DNA from: Chiridota heheva
Taxonomy: Eukaryota; Echinodermata; Holothuroidea; Apodida; Chiridotidae
Length of the DNA stretch: 64,000 nt
Direction: 5' to 3'
Assembly (NCBI GenBank): GCA_020152595.1
Contig: JAIGNY010004337.1
Location: 320,001 to 384,000, forward strand
How positions within the stretch are numbered: the stretch's first letter is position 1; each line of letters starts with the position of its first letter. The notes below the pieces were generated by a model. The model was not told the DNA's origin. It made no database searches and worked only from the letters and a program-made list of their open reading frames with translations. The translations under genes and the position numbers were made by a program. Below, piece after piece: positions 12,505 to 24,828 of this stretch.

Positions 12505-12925
12505 TAACAGTGCCCTAGTTTGCTATTTCAGAGGAGTGGCCTGCCCATCTGTCTTCGACCCACCCTGCCTGTCTTTGGCCCGCCCCACACTTCAGAATTG
12601 TTTTTTTTTTCTTTCAGGAAACATGTTTTTGAGGTCTTATTTCTTTAAAAACTTATTAATCCTAATTAACCTTATAAGTGAAATACCTTACATGGATACA
12701 GAACACAGAATGATAGCATAGTAATAATTGTCCTGTTTGGCTCATGAATGGTCCTTCATCATTCAGAAAAGTTTCACTCTGTGGTAGGATTATAGCTAAA
12801 TTCCCAGAGCTTCACGTGGGAGGGGGTAGGGCTCAATTAGCTTTAAGCACCCCATGCTGAAAAGGTGCATTAATGTGCCCCACAACAAACCCAGCACCCA
12901 GCCCCTCTTCAAATCAAATTCTGTA
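12505..12925. repeat. Dispersed repeat family P, copy 3
   Basis: Contains CAGAACACAGAATGATAGCA and TTAATGTGCCCCACAACAAA. It lies inside duplication copy 1 and is paralogous to 15245-15668. Confidence 0.8.
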
Positions 12926-14307
12926 AAGAAATCTGTTGATTACATGTATGTAGAAATGATCGAGTATGTAACTCCACCATACCAGGTTATCACCCCCATC
13001 CTCCCTTTCTTAAGCAATTGTAAATATGTTATAAAGTAAATCAATTTATAAAATATTTTTTTAGATGGAATGACCTTTTCTTTTTCCTAGAAATGACAGA
13101 ATGGAGAGTCTACCATAAGGTTGGCATCCTACCTTTCTTAAGATTTGGCAATGCATCTTTAAAGAAAATTAATTAACTCTGTTGTTATTGATGAATAACC
13201 TTTAAAATTGTGCTCTTTTTTTTTTTAAATTGCATGGAAAAATTGCGTGGGCAGGAGGAGTGAAATGATTCAACACATTTCGGCTCTGTAAAGGTTCACT
13301 AATCATGTGATTTCTAAACACCCCAGCTTGTTATCCCTGAATAATTTGTATGGACAATCCGCCCACTATATTGCATTAACACATGTGAATAATTTAACAT
13401 CAAAACTTTAAACTAGATGCATACAGTCACTCAGATCAGTCAAGGTTCCGGTGTTTACTTTATAAACAATCAAATGAGTTTTTATTAATTATTTAAGATA
13501 TTTGGCTTCTTAGTAATAACTTCAACTGACAGTGCTTGGAAGAAAATATGCTAAACGACATGAAAACAGTACAAAGTTGCAATAAAATTGGTTAAAAACA
13601 GACCAGTGCACATCATTTTTAATTTGTACACCTGTACCCCTTGTTATACTAAATTGTACTAAATTAGACTATTTGTTATTTAGATTTGTGATATCACAAA
13701 GAGAAAACACGAATTATCTTATAGTTGTTTTGGGAATTTTTTTAATCTTTTACCAACATTCTTGAATATGACAAATACACATTTTACATACCCTCTAACA
13801 AAGAGGCATGATAATTTAAACAGTACGTCTGATGATGAGGAATAAAACTTACATTTAGGATAGAAATTTAGATAAGAAATTTATAGAATTACATTGAATT
13901 ACATTTCGAAATGTCTTCCTTTTTGCATGAATTTTGAATTCTTGAACTTTGATTTAGTAACCATATCTCAGACTTGCTTTTAAAGACTATTCTGTTGAGC
14001 TCTTCCCAGTGAATACAGACTCTTTACCAGTCCATTCACCACAAACATTTTACTGTACATCATCAATAGTTACAATCTGAAAATAATTTATTTGACATTC
14101 AATTATTGTAGTGGGTGAAGTTGAGGCTGAAGGGAGGGAATCCAGTTTCATGCTATTTAAAAAAATCCCAACCTAAAAGGGTGACAATATTTCTTTAAAC
14201 TGGTACCAAATTCTTGATTAGCACTTTTCCACTAATACGCAATGTCGTGCTCAAAGCGCTTTACAATGGAAATTCAAAGTAGCAAACAAAGCACAAGCCC
14301 AACAAAT

Positions 14308-14957
14308 CAGCACACAAGGTAACAGCACAAGCCTAACAGCACACACGCCTGTAACAGCACACAAGCCTGTAACAGCACACAAGCCTGTAACAGCACACAA
14401 GCCTGTAACAGCACACAAGCACACAAGCCTGTAACACACAAGCCTGTAACAGCACACAAGCCTGTAACAGCACACAAGCCTGTAACAGCACACAAGCCTG
14501 TAGCACACAAGCCTGTAACAGCACACAAGCCTGTATCAGCACACAAGCCTGTAACAGCACACACGCCTGTAACAGCACACACGCCTGTAACAGCACACAA
14601 GCCTGTAACAGCACACAAGCCTAACAGCACACAAGCCTGTAACAGCACACAAGCCTGTAACAGCACACAAGCCTGTAACAGCACACAAGCCTGTAACAGC
14701 ACACAAGCCTGTAACAGCACACAAGCCTGTAACAGCACACAAGCCTGTAACAGCACACAAGCCTGTAACCTTTTACAAGCCTGTAACAGCCTGTAACAGC
14801 ACACAAGCCTGTAACAGCACACAAGCCTGTAACAGCACACAAGCCTGTAACAGCACACAAGCCTGTAACAGCACACAAGCCTGTAACAGCACACAAGCCT
14901 GTAACAGCACACAAGCCTGTAACAGCACACAAGCCTGTAACAGCACACAAGCCTGTG
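14308..14957. repeat. Tandem array, 18-bp unit ACAAG type, about 36 copies
   Basis: The unit is ACAAGCCTGTAACAGCAC. Nearly all copies carry ACAAG; a few carry ACACG (14344, 14571, 14580). One break near 14765-14795 has TTTTACAAGCCTGTAACAGC. Eighteen is divisible by three, so several frames stay open. Confidence 0.97.
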
Positions 14958-15244
14958 TGCACATTAATGTGCCCCTCAACAAGTCTAGCACCCTGCCCCT
15001 TTTTAATTCAATCTAGAGGTCTGATAACTGTAAACTGATAATGTAAGACAAATTTGAATTTTCTGTTTTCTTTAATTGATTAAATTATTTTAATTATAAT
15101 CATCTATTTTTTATATAGTTTTATTTCAAATTTTTCAGTTTTAATGTACACTGTATGCGAGCCCAGCTCAAACACTAACAATGAAGATTTCAAGATAAAA
15201 TTAGAGGCCAACATCTTAATAAACCATGCTGATGTAAAGGCTAA

Positions 15245-15668
15245 GTTCAGTTAACAGTGCCCTAGTTTGCTATTTTAGAGGGGCAGCCCGCCCCACCTGT
15301 CTTTGGCCCATCCTGCCTGTCTTTGGCCCACCCCACCCTTCAGAATTGTTTTTGTTTTTTTAGGAAACATGTTTTTGAGGTCTTATTTCTTTAAAAACTT
15401 ATCAATCTTAATTAACCTTATAAGTGAAACACCTTGCATGGATACAGAACATAGACTGATAGCATAGTAAGAAATTGTCCTGTTTGGCTCATGAATGGTC
15501 CTTAATCATTCAGAACAGTTTCACTCTGTGGTAGGATTATAGCTAAATTCCCAGAGCTTCACCTGGGGGGGGTAGGGCTCAATTAGCTTTAAGCACCCCA
15601 TGCTGAAAAGGTGCATTAATGTGCCCCACAACAAACCCAGCACCCAGCCCCTCTTCAAATCAAATTCT
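15245..15668. repeat. Dispersed repeat family P, copy 4
   Basis: Counterpart of 12505-12925 in duplication copy 2. Confidence 0.8.
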
Positions 15669-17042
15669 GTAAAGAAATCTGTTGATTACATGTATGTAGA
15701 AATGATCAGTATGTAACTCCACCATACCAGGTTATCACCCCATCCTCCCTTTCTTAAGCAATTGTAAATATGTTATAAAGTAAATCAATTTATAAAATAT
15801 TTTTTTAGATGGAATGACCTTTTCTTTTTCCTAGAAATGACAGAATGGAGAGTCTACCATAAGGTTGGCATCCTACCTTTCTTAAGATTTGGCAATACAT
15901 CTTTAAAGAAAATTAATTAACTCTGTTGTTATTGATGAATAACCTTTAAAATTGTGCTCTTCTTTTGTTTAAATTGCATGGAAAAATTGCGTGGGCAGGA
16001 GGAGTGAAATGATTCAACACATTTCGGCTCTGTAAAGGTTCACTAATCATGTGATTTCTAAACACCCCAGCTTGTTATCCCTGAATAATTTTTATGGACA
16101 ATCCGCCCACTATATTGCATTAACACATGTGAATAATTTAACATCAGAACTTTAAACTAGATGCATACAGTCACTCAGATCAATCAAGGTTCCGGTGTTT
16201 ACTTTATAAACGATCAAATGAGTTTTTATTAATTATATAAGATATTTGGCTTCTTAGTAATAACTTCAACTGACAGTGCTTGGAAGAAAATATGCTAAAC
16301 GACATGAAAACAGTACAAAGTTACAATAAAATTGGTTAGAAATAGAGCACTGCACATCATTTTTAATTAATACACCTGTACCCCTTGTTATACTAAATTG
16401 TACTAAATTAGACAATTTGTTATTTAGATTTGTGATATCACAAAGAGAAAACACGAATTATCTTATAGTTGTTTTGGGGGATTTTTTTTAATCTTTTACC
16501 AACATTCTTGAATATGACAAATACACATTTTACATACCCTCTAACAAAGAGGCATGATAATTTAAACAGTACGTCTGATGATGAGGAATAAAACTTACAT
16601 TTAGGATAGAAATTTAGATAAGAAATTTATAGAATTACATTGAATTACATTTCGAAATGTCTTCCTTTTGCATGAATTTTGAATTCTTGGAACTTTGATT
16701 TAGTAACCATATCTCAGACTTGCTTTTTTAAAGACTATTCTGTTGAGCTCTTCCCAGTGAATACAGACTCTTATACCTGTCCATTCACCACAAACATTTA
16801 CTGTACATCATCAATAGTTACAATCTGAAAATAATTTATTTGACATTCAATTATTGTAGTGGGTGAAGTTGAGGCTGAAGGGAGGGGATCCAGTTTCATG
16901 CTATTTAAAAAAATCCCAACCTAAAAGGGTGACAATATTTCTTTAAACTGGTACCAAATTCTTGATTAGCACTTTTCCACTAATACGCAATGCGTGCTCA
17001 AAGCGCTTTACAATGGAAACTCAAAGCAGCAGCCAACAAATG

Positions 17043-18172
17043 GTGCACAAGCCTGTATCAGCACACAAGCCTGTAACAGCACACGAGCCTGTAACAGCAC
17101 ACTAGCCTGTAACAGCACACGAGCCTGTAACAGCACACGAGCCTGTAACAGCAGCCTGTATCAGCCTGTAACAGCACACGAGCCTGTAACAGCACACGAG
17201 CCTGTAACAGCACACGAGCCTGTAACAGCACACGAGCCTGTAACAGCACACGAGCCTGTAACAGCACACGAGCCTGTAACAGCACACGAGCCTGTAACAG
17301 CAGCCCGTAACAGCACACAAGCCTGTAACAGCAGCCTGTAACAGCACACGAGCCTGTAACAGCACACGAGCCTGTAACAGCACACGAGCCTGTAACAGCA
17401 CACGAGCCTGTAACAGCACACGAGCCTGTAACAGCACACGAGCCTGTAACAGCACTGTAACAGCACACAAGCCTGTAACAGCACACGCCTGTAACAGCAC
17501 AAGCCTGTAACAGCACACACAAGCCTGTAACAGCACACGAGCCTGTAACAGCACACGAGCCTGTAACAGCACACGAGCCTGTAACAGCACACGAGCCTGT
17601 AACAGCACACGAGCCTGTAACAGCACACGAGCCTGTAACAGCACACGAGCCTGTAACAGCACACGAGCCTGTACCAGCACACAAGCATGTAACGCTGCCA
17701 CGCCTGTAACAGCACACAAGCCTGTAACAGCACACAACGAGCCTGTAACAGCACACAAGCCTGTAACAGCACACAAGCCATGTAACACGAGCCTGTACCA
17801 GCACACAAGCATGTAACGGCTGCCCGAGCCTGTTATGGCGCCCAAGCCTGTACCAGTGCACAAGCATGTAACGGCTGCCCAAGCTTGTAACGGCGCCCAC
17901 ACTTGTAACAGCACACAAGCCTGTAACGGAGTCCAAGCCTGTAATGAGCCTGTAACAGCACCCAAGCCTGTAACGGTGCACAAGCCTGTAATGGCACACA
18001 AGCCTGTAACAGCGCCCAAGCCTGTAGCGGAGTCCAAGCCTGTAATAAGCCTGTAACAGCGCCCAAGCCTGTAACGGAGTCCAAGCCTGTAATAAGCCTG
18101 TAACAGCGCCCAAGCCTGTAACGGTGCACAAGCCTGTAACAGCCCACAAGCCTGTAATGGTGCATATAAGCC
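17043..18172. repeat. Tandem array, 18-bp unit ACGAG type, about 60 copies
   Basis: The main unit is ACGAGCCTGTAACAGCAC (17080-17680). From about 17690 to 18172 it decays into variants with GCCCAAGCCTGTAACGG, GTGCACAAGCATGTAACG and GTCCAAGCCTGTAATAAGCC. Confidence 0.96.
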
Positions 18173-18359
18173 TGTGATCTATTACTTATTGCTCCTGTTG
18201 CATTAGAGGTACTTTACATCAATGTTTTAGGTTAATTGCCTCCTTACTCAGGTGCAAACAGAATAAGAGAAGGTGTAACTAGAACGGTAAATACCATCAT
18301 GGTTCGCAAGCCAATGCAAATTGACACCCATATCATATGACCTGGCCAATTATAAAAAT

Positions 18360-19112
18360 GGCATCCCACACTAAGACCCACATGGCATTCCACCATATGT
18401 CCCACATGGCATCACACCAAATGTCCCACATGGCATCCCACTCTATGACCCACAAGGCATCCCACCCTGTTCCACATGGATCCCATCCTACATGTATGTC
18501 CCACATTAATCCAACCATATGTCCCACATGGCATCCCTCCCTGTGTCCCACATGGCATCTTTCCTTATGTCCCCCATGGCATCCCACCATATGTCAAACG
18601 CGTCAGTGGCTTCCCACCATATGTTCCGCATCAGTGGCTTCCCACCATATGTTCCGCATCAGTGGCTTCCCACCTAATGTCCCTCATGGCATCCTACCTT
18701 ATGTCCCACATTGGATCCCACCATATGTTCCACATGGTATCTCTCCTAATGTCCCAATGACATCCTACTTTATGTCCCACATGACATCACATCCCATGTC
18801 CCCGTGGCCTCCTACCCTATGTCCCACATAGCCCCCTACACAATGTCACACATGGCATCACAACCTATGTCATACTCTGTGTTTTTCATGGCATCCCACC
18901 CCATGTCCCACATGGCATTCCACCCCATGTTCAAATGACATCCCATACCATCCCAAGTCCCGCATGACATCCCAGCCCATGGCATTCCACCCTGTGCCCT
19001 GCAGGACATTCCACATATATCCTATATGGCATTCCACCCTGTTCCACATGGCATTTCACCCCATGTCCCACATGACATCCCACCCCAAGTCCCACATGAT
19101 ATCCCATAGGCT
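18360..19112. repeat. Tandem array, 23-24-bp unit around ATGTCCCACATGGCATCCCA
   Basis: About 30 imperfect copies, most diverged in the middle (GTTCCGCATCAGTGGCTTCC at 18624-18675 repeated). A few detached copies lie at 19268-19350. Confidence 0.93.
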
Positions 19113-19359
19113 CCTTAAGAAATCTCATCCTTGCTATCACAATCCCTGATTGAGCATACTATGTATGAATGTGTCAGTTTAAACTGATATGCAAATGACT
19201 TGTTGAATAAGAAAAAAGGTGGAGTCAAATAATTATGCCTGATATAGCCCTTGGTGTATACCACATGGTATATATTATATCATATGTTCCGCATGGCCCC
19301 CATCCATGTCCCACATGGCATCCCCCGCTATGTCCATATGCATTCACATCCTGTCACAC

Positions 19360-21440
19360 TCCCTGGGTGAGCATACTAATTAAAAGTCTGGTTTATGTAG
19401 CAACTTTATGCAAATTACCACAATGATAAAGGCAGAGTTTAATAATCATGCCTTATACAACCGTTGGTTGAATTTTAAGGATTTCAAATCTCCAGTGCTA
19501 CAAGAGAGACGCTTGAGGATCTGAAGAATATTGGAAAATTATATCATTTTACACTTATCTTCTATTAGGGGAATATCAAATGTTTTGTAGACTTTTTTTA
19601 AAGAAAATAGTCTTCAATCTGTCTTAAGTGTCTCTGAAAAACTTGAACATTTTGGAAGAAATTCTAACCTTCCATAAGGATATCTAAAAAAAAAAAAAAC
19701 TCTGAAGAAACTTTTAACATTTTTTGAGAAATTCTCAAAAACCTTTCACAATTCTGAAGAAATCTCAGGAAAAACTGTGGACGGCCGGACAGACAAAATT
19801 GCTATTATATATAGTTTGCATTATGCTTCGCATGCTCACCAAAAAAGGAAAGACTGCCGAGTCTTCAATGCTGAGGGCTTGACAGTTTTGTACACATGTG
19901 GCTCCCATAGCACATGTATACAGATTACTACCACAGGCAATACAAAAAAAACTTTCCTGTTAGGAACTAACTTATTAATTTTATGCATGCACATGCATTT
20001 AAAAACAATAGCTAACAACTACAATAAAAGCAGAAAATATGAGCTTCATGCATAAACATTTCTTGCAAACATTCAAAGTACATGCTGTTAAGATAAGAGA
20101 TAAAAGATTTACTATCTTGGACAAATAAACATGCATTATGGATAGAGCATGCCCATTATAGCCAGGTGCAGAAGCATCTGTATTCCTCACCCGATTCCCA
20201 TACCTCAGTTCTTGCCCCCTAAGTCATGAAAGTGAAAAGTCTAAATGAAAGATAAAAGATCTGGGTATAGTATGACAGAAGGAATCTGCGAACCTCCACC
20301 CCGCCCCGCTCATGGCCGCTGAAAATCTATGTCTGGCTACTGAACATGCAAATACCATTGACATGCACAAGATGAGCACAAATAGTGAACAATTCTAAGC
20401 AAGCATCATGCAGCTAACCGAATTTTCATCACTATCGCTTCGAGTCCATTGTGAACCCGCCATCACTAAGCATGCAATTGTAACCAATTTATAGAGTCTC
20501 TAGTTTGGAAAAAGCTTTCAATAGGACACTTCACAAGCTTGCAGAATATAAAAAAGCCCAATTGAAGCTACAGGAGCTTGTACTTTACAGTTACTGCAGA
20601 AACATCCTAGCGGTAAATTGCAGAGTTTATTAAGTAGGTTTACTACACATTTCTTAGATTATAATTTTTCATTCATTTTCTTATTCTTCTAATAAAATTT
20701 CACTTTTAACACAGAAATTTAACAAGAACAATTTCAGTTACAATTAATATTTAAACTAAAGTTATGAAATCAAAACATCTTACACTTTTCAGTTATTCTT
20801 ATAACAGAATAAAGTTGTATTACAGTACAACAGTATATGTCCTTCAGCTTGGTGATGTCATCAAGGCAATTCCAGCACAGTTCTTATATATTTCTTATAA
20901 ATTTATTCACACTTTTTTACATTATCGAACAGCATTTTTGGTTCATAATAGAAATAAAAGTGGAATATATAGAGATAGGGTGGAATATATAATTTACAAG
21001 AAAACATTTTTTTACTTGGCATACATCACATTTACAATAAGAAAAAAATACAAAAGAACATTTTGTTGAAATTGTCTCTATGACATTTGTCCAAATTCAA
21101 AAAAAAAAAAAAAAAAAAAATTGTAACTTCTAAACAGAATAAGATATTAACATAAATTTTTCCACCACTTATTTCTAAAAAAATTCTCTATTATATATGA
21201 AAAAATTAAAATTCATGGGCATATTCCTTTAATGGAATAAGATATTAACATAGTTTTCTCACCACTTCCTTTCTAAAAATTTTCTCTTTCATATATGAAA
21301 AGTTAATAAATAAAAATCCATGAGAACTTCCTTAAACGGAATAAGATTTTAAGATAACTTTTTTCCCACTTTTTTATACTAATTTTCTACTAATTTTCTC
21401 TATCATATATGAAAAAATGGTAATCCATGGGAATATTCCC
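19360..21440. other. Unassigned intronic sequence
   Basis: About 2 kb with no recognised gene. Positions 21130-21440 hold three loose repeats (GGAATAAGATATTAACATA followed by TCATATATGAAAA). A pure poly-A run lies at 21099-21120. Confidence 0.45.
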
Positions 21441-21442
21441 TT

Positions 21443-21626
21443 AAAGGAGCCGGCAGCCGAAAAGTGAGCGAGTATTTTTTTGAGTCTCAAGAATATTCTA
21501 ACACACTTTTCGTGCACATAATGGTATTAAAAACCTTTGATACGAATGTTCAAATTAATCACAATTTTTCTTATAAATATTTACATAATAAAGACGCGTT
21601 CACGTTTTGAACGCTAGCTCCTTTAT
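21443..21626. mobile_element. Degenerate relative of the 28-bp-TIR MITE
   Basis: The left end, TTAAAGGAGCCGGCAGCCGA then AAAGTGAG, resembles the MITE end at 37623. The right end, CTAGCTCCTTTATC, is a weak inverted match. It ends about 25 bp from the RIM exon 2 donor. Confidence 0.5.
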
Positions 21627-21649
21627 CTAATTTCAGAATTGTGTCTTAC

Positions 21650-21866
21650 CTTGTTGGAGCGCAATGTGACTCGTCCACCACAACGAGCACATGACTTAAG
21701 GCCGCAGTAGCTGCAGGAATGTCCGACCCCGTCAGCAAACTTGGTTTTGTGACATATCTGGCAGACCGCGTCATCCTGTGGTTGCTGTGGTACAACCTTT
21801 GTGTTGTTTTGGTCAACGTTAGCTTTGACCGACTGTTCCGCTTTTGCAATCTCATCCTTCAATGCT
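21650..21866 (-). CDS. RIM: RIM homologue, coding exon 2 (N-terminal zinc finger, first part)
   Basis: Exon of 217 bases: one base completing Gln54, then codons 55-126. It begins after a TTTTTTCCAG acceptor and ends at AAG followed by a GTAAGA donor (21644-21649), in phase 0. Residues 55-87 form a charged linker. Residues 89-116 hold CQIC, then CHKTKFADG, CSYC and CARC: six zinc ligands (Cys89, 92, 105, 108, 113, 116). CGGRVTLRSNK follows. This is the hallmark RIM FYVE-like zinc finger; the last two cysteines should lie in exon 3, outside the recognisable part of the window. Joining to exon 1 in phase 2 keeps the frame open, and the alternative AG two bases on would give an immediate stop. 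The zinc finger sits between the two Rab-binding helices and also binds the Munc13 C2A domain in known RIMs. The linker looks shorter than in the vertebrate proteins as I remember them. Confidence 0.93.
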
Positions 21867-22211
21867 CTGGAAAAAACAAAGAATTAGATTGATTCGACTG
21901 ATTGATTGAATGATTGATTGATTAACTGATCCAAATTATAAGCATGTCATCACCAAAGGTTATTATAATGCCATGGAGTTCAAATTTACTCATGATCTCA
22001 ATGAACAAATTGTTGATCTATCTATAGGCGTATACTGTAGCTACAAGCAAACCCGATACAGCCCAATTCAATTCCAGCAGTCCCAGAAATACCTTCATTC
22101 CAGAAACTCATATATGATCCTAATCTCCAGATTGCCCAAAAGGTCACGTCACAACTTATGCAACAAAACTATTAGTCTGCAGCAATGCAAGGAGGGATCA
22201 GGAGGCTGCAG

Positions 22212-22828
22212 GGGAATTGCCATGTCCCCTGCCCTACCCCACAATCACTGGACATGTCACAACCACTGCCGCACCTCACAGTCACTGGAGGTGCCATATT
22301 CCCTACTCCACCCTACAATCATTGGAGATACCATATCCCCTACACAATCCCACAATCACTAGAAATGTCATATCCCTTCCTCACCCCACAACCACTGGTG
22401 ATGCCACTATGCATATTCCTTGCCCCACTCCATAATCATTGGAGATGCTATATTCCCTGCAATCACTGGAGATGCCATATACTGGCATACCCAACCCCAA
22501 AATCACTGGAGATGCCATATCCCCTGCCCCACCCCAAAATCACTAAAGATGCCATATCCCCTTTCCCACCCCACAATCACTGGAGATGCCATATCCCCTT
22601 CCCACCCCACAATCACTAGAGATGCCATATCCCCTTCCACCCCACAATCACTGGAGATGCCATATCCCCTTCCCCACCCCACAATCACTGGAGATGCCAT
22701 ATCCCTTCCCACCCCACAATCACTGGAGATGCCATATCCCCTTCCCCACCCACAAACACTGGAGATGCCATATCCCCTGCCCCACCCCACAATCACAAGA
22801 GATGCCATATCCACTGCCCTTCCCCACA
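22212..22828. repeat. Tandem array, unit of about 33 bp (CACAATCACTGGAGATGCCA)
   Basis: About 18 copies, also containing TATCCCCTTCCCCACCC. The first copies are degenerate and the later ones (22500-22800) uniform. It lies in RIM intron 1 about 350 bp from exon 2. Open frames on both strands are repeat artefacts. Confidence 0.94.
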
Positions 22829-22963
22829 ATCACTTCCTATTGTAAATTGCATTATACTGCAAGCATGCATTTACTTTTGAGATTGGAAACATGTCTATAA
22901 CGATCATCACAAGTGGATGAATCCCCTCCCAGCTGGTACCAACAGCAGTCCTGGAGAAACCTC

Positions 22964-23678
22964 TACCATATATTCCCTAATAAATTCCCCTCCTCTAATA
23001 AACGCCCCTCATCTAGTAAATGCCCCTCCACGTTTGTTTGTTTTTGCGGTGACAATCGTAAAGTCACACATACCATAATATCAAATACACAGTGTGATTA
23101 ACACTAGGCTTCAGCTAAAACTCGTTTAAAAACTGTAAAACTGTCTGAAAAATACAGTCTTGCTAATGTGCTATGCACACAAGAACTGACTGAAAAATTA
23201 CTACAGTAAATGAGCAAAATTAATCGTGCTAAAAAAGGGGAACAAATCAGAAAATAAAGTGAATAAAATGTTTTAACAGAGATGAAGTTCAGCGGTTACA
23301 AGCGATTGCGGCCATTTCGAAGAGGCAGCAGCTGGTGATGGGATACTCAAATTTCTTACATTCAGAATGCAGCTGGGCTCCAGTTCTGGCTTACGACAAA
23401 ATATGCCAGGAGAGGTTGGTCTAATCTAATGAAAGTGTACCATTCCTTTACTTCTAGACAATGATTCTTTGCTTCTTGTTCATAAAAATGATCAATCGTA
23501 CGGAAGAAATAATTGTTAATGGTTTAGAAAGTCAAATTGAAGCATTTCAGTCAAGGGGGTCCATCATACACTGCATCTATTAGTTCCGCAATTTTATTTT
23601 ATTTTACCCGGGTAAGTACATTTGAAATTTGACCTCAAATAAACGCCTCACTTTGGTGTTTATTAGGAATATATGGTA
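22964..23678. mobile_element. TIR element, ends TACCATATATTCC
   Basis: Left end TACCATATATTCCCTAATAA and right end TTTATTAGGAATATATGGTA are inverted copies. The left end continues with CTAATAAACGCCCCTC and the right end is preceded by TCAAATAAACGCCTCAC. About 715 bp, no transposase frame. Superfamily not assigned. Confidence 0.65.
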
Positions 23679-23695
23679 CTTAGGATCACTCACCA

Positions 23696-24361
23696 CTTAC
23701 AGAAACATCTAGCTTGCAGCACGATTGCAACACGCTTGCAACATGGTAACATTTTAAGCTTGCAAGCTTGATGCAAGCTAGCTAGTACTTGGAACAAATA
23801 TGCTTGCTAGCTTGTGCAAATTAGCTTGCAGAACATTTTTTGCCTGCTTTGTACAAGCTAGCAAGTTTGTTTGTTTGTTTGTTTGATGAGAGTTTAACGG
23901 CACCACAACAGCAAGGGTAAAATTGTGCCTGAGAGGTTAGATCATTCCAGAGGTAGGAAGGAGAGTAAACAGGGGGAGATTGAGAGACAGATGAGAACTA
24001 AAAGCCAGAAAGCTGTGATCGAGAGAGGAGGTGTATGGGTGGAAAAATAATGTAGAGAGAGAAGGGGTGGGGAAGGAGGACTAAATATGGTTGTAGAGGA
24101 AAGCATGATGAAGGAAGGAGATAATTTTATCCAGAGGGTTTTTTTGGAAGAGCTCAGCTACTGAGTTGTGGGGAGCGAGGGAAGCTCTTGGAAAGTTGTA
24201 CAGAGGAGAATGTGATGGACTGTGAGGGTGCAATGGCAATTGTTGCAGAGGGGTGGGGGTGAGTCAGAAAGGAGGTAAGAAGTTTGTATTTGTTCCTAAT
24301 ACTAGCTTGCATCAGGCTTGTGCAAGCTAACAATTGCTTCAAGCTAACAGTTCTGTAAGGG
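23696..24361. mobile_element. Palindrome-rich CTTACAG-ended element, copy 2 (interrupted)
   Basis: Left end CTTACAGAAACATCTAGCTT; right end AGTTCTGTAAG. The interior repeats TAGCTTGCAGCA and TTGGAACAAATA as at 5318-5693. A LINE fragment (23871-24279) has inserted in its middle. Confidence 0.7.
23871..24279 (-). mobile_element. LINE 3' fragment, RNase H-bearing family
   Basis: Minus strand reads PLYNFPRASLAPHNSVAEL, close to PLYNLPRASLAPHNSIAEF of the copy at 45394-46203, then FLHHAFLYNHI and a TAG stop, then a 3' UTR ending in (CAAA)n at 23871-23886. A probable target duplication, AAGTTTGT, is at 23863-23870 and 24280-24287. Only the C-terminal end of ORF2 remains, and the part before PLYN is frameshifted. 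Confidence 0.75.
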
Positions 24362-24549
24362 AACCTAGGCTTAAATGTATCTTCAAATCCATAAGTTTCT
24401 AAAGAATACTTAAACAGGCGAAATCGTCACATGGACACAATGTTTAGAAGTCAATTGATTCAAATTGTTTGATTGGTTGAAATTTCAAGCAATTGCTGCA
24501 CGATTCGTTGGCCCTTATTTTACGGTATATAATGAATAAAACCCGAAAC

Positions 24550-24626
24550 TTGAATAACGCTCGATATAACCCAGTCATTTTTTCAAACCAACAGTTGTAG
24601 GTTCGAATCCCACCAGAACCATTTTT
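24550..24626 (+). pseudogene. tRNA-like 3' half (B box) without a recognisable 5' half
   Basis: GGTTCGAATCC (24600-24610) is a perfect B box. The flanks could form a T arm with one mismatch, followed by CCAGAACCA and a run of T. No matching 5' acceptor strand or A box is visible, so this is a decayed tRNA or SINE head, not a working tRNA. Confidence 0.4.
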
Positions 24627-24792
24627 CTTTAATTTTGCTTTTTCATTATCAGTCATTGTAATTTTTGTCTGGTACTGTAAGTGCTAACGTAATATTATCT
24701 TACAAATATTTCACTTTCACGTTTTTCTTTCTAAGAAATATGTTAAAAACAGAAGTTCTCCTAGATCATTATAACGTTATGCACTATGATTG

Positions 24793-24828
24793 AATCTTCC
24801 CACACACACACACACACACACACACACA
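24793..24828. repeat. (CA)n microsatellite
   Basis: About 18 uninterrupted CA units. Confidence 0.97.

Larger units (their letters stand above)
12211..14957. repeat. Tandem segmental duplication, copy 1 (about 2.75 kb)
   Basis: TGCACATTAATGTGCCCCTC at 12211 recurs at 14958, an offset of 2,747 bp. The two copies stay alignable to about 14290 and 17040 with few substitutions and small indels. It contains family P copy 3 (12505-12925) and ends in an 18-bp array. Confidence 0.95.
14958..18172. repeat. Tandem segmental duplication, copy 2 (about 3.2 kb)
   Basis: Unique part 14958-17040 matches 12211-14290. It then enters its own 18-bp array (17043-18172), nearly twice as long as that of copy 1. 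Confidence 0.95.
1..21649 (-). other. RIM intron 2, 5' part (continues left of window)
   Basis: Sequence downstream of the exon 2 donor. The next RIM exon should encode the last two zinc cysteines (a V-C-x-x-C pattern) and the second Rab-binding helix. I looked for its reverse complement by eye and did not find it, so the intron probably extends beyond position 1. The stretch is filled with tandem arrays and the 2.7-kb segmental duplication. Confidence 0.65.

Noticed and set aside
14307..14948. Cys/Val/Thr-rich repeat frames in the 18-bp arrays (also 17058-18149)
   Set aside because: Same reason: unit length divisible by three, all minus frames open, no start context or non-repeat domain.
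18333..18831. His/Met/Pro-rich and Gly/Cys/Trp-rich frames
   Set aside because: Both strands of the ATGTCCCACATGG array translate openly; no sign of selection.
1..21649. RIM exon 3 within the window
   Set aside because: I looked by eye for a minus-strand V-C-x-x-C exon following GGRVTLRSNK and found none; a spliced-alignment search would settle this.
24550..24626. Functional tRNA gene
   Set aside because: Good B box and T-rich end, but no pairing 5' acceptor strand, no A box and a mismatch in the T stem.
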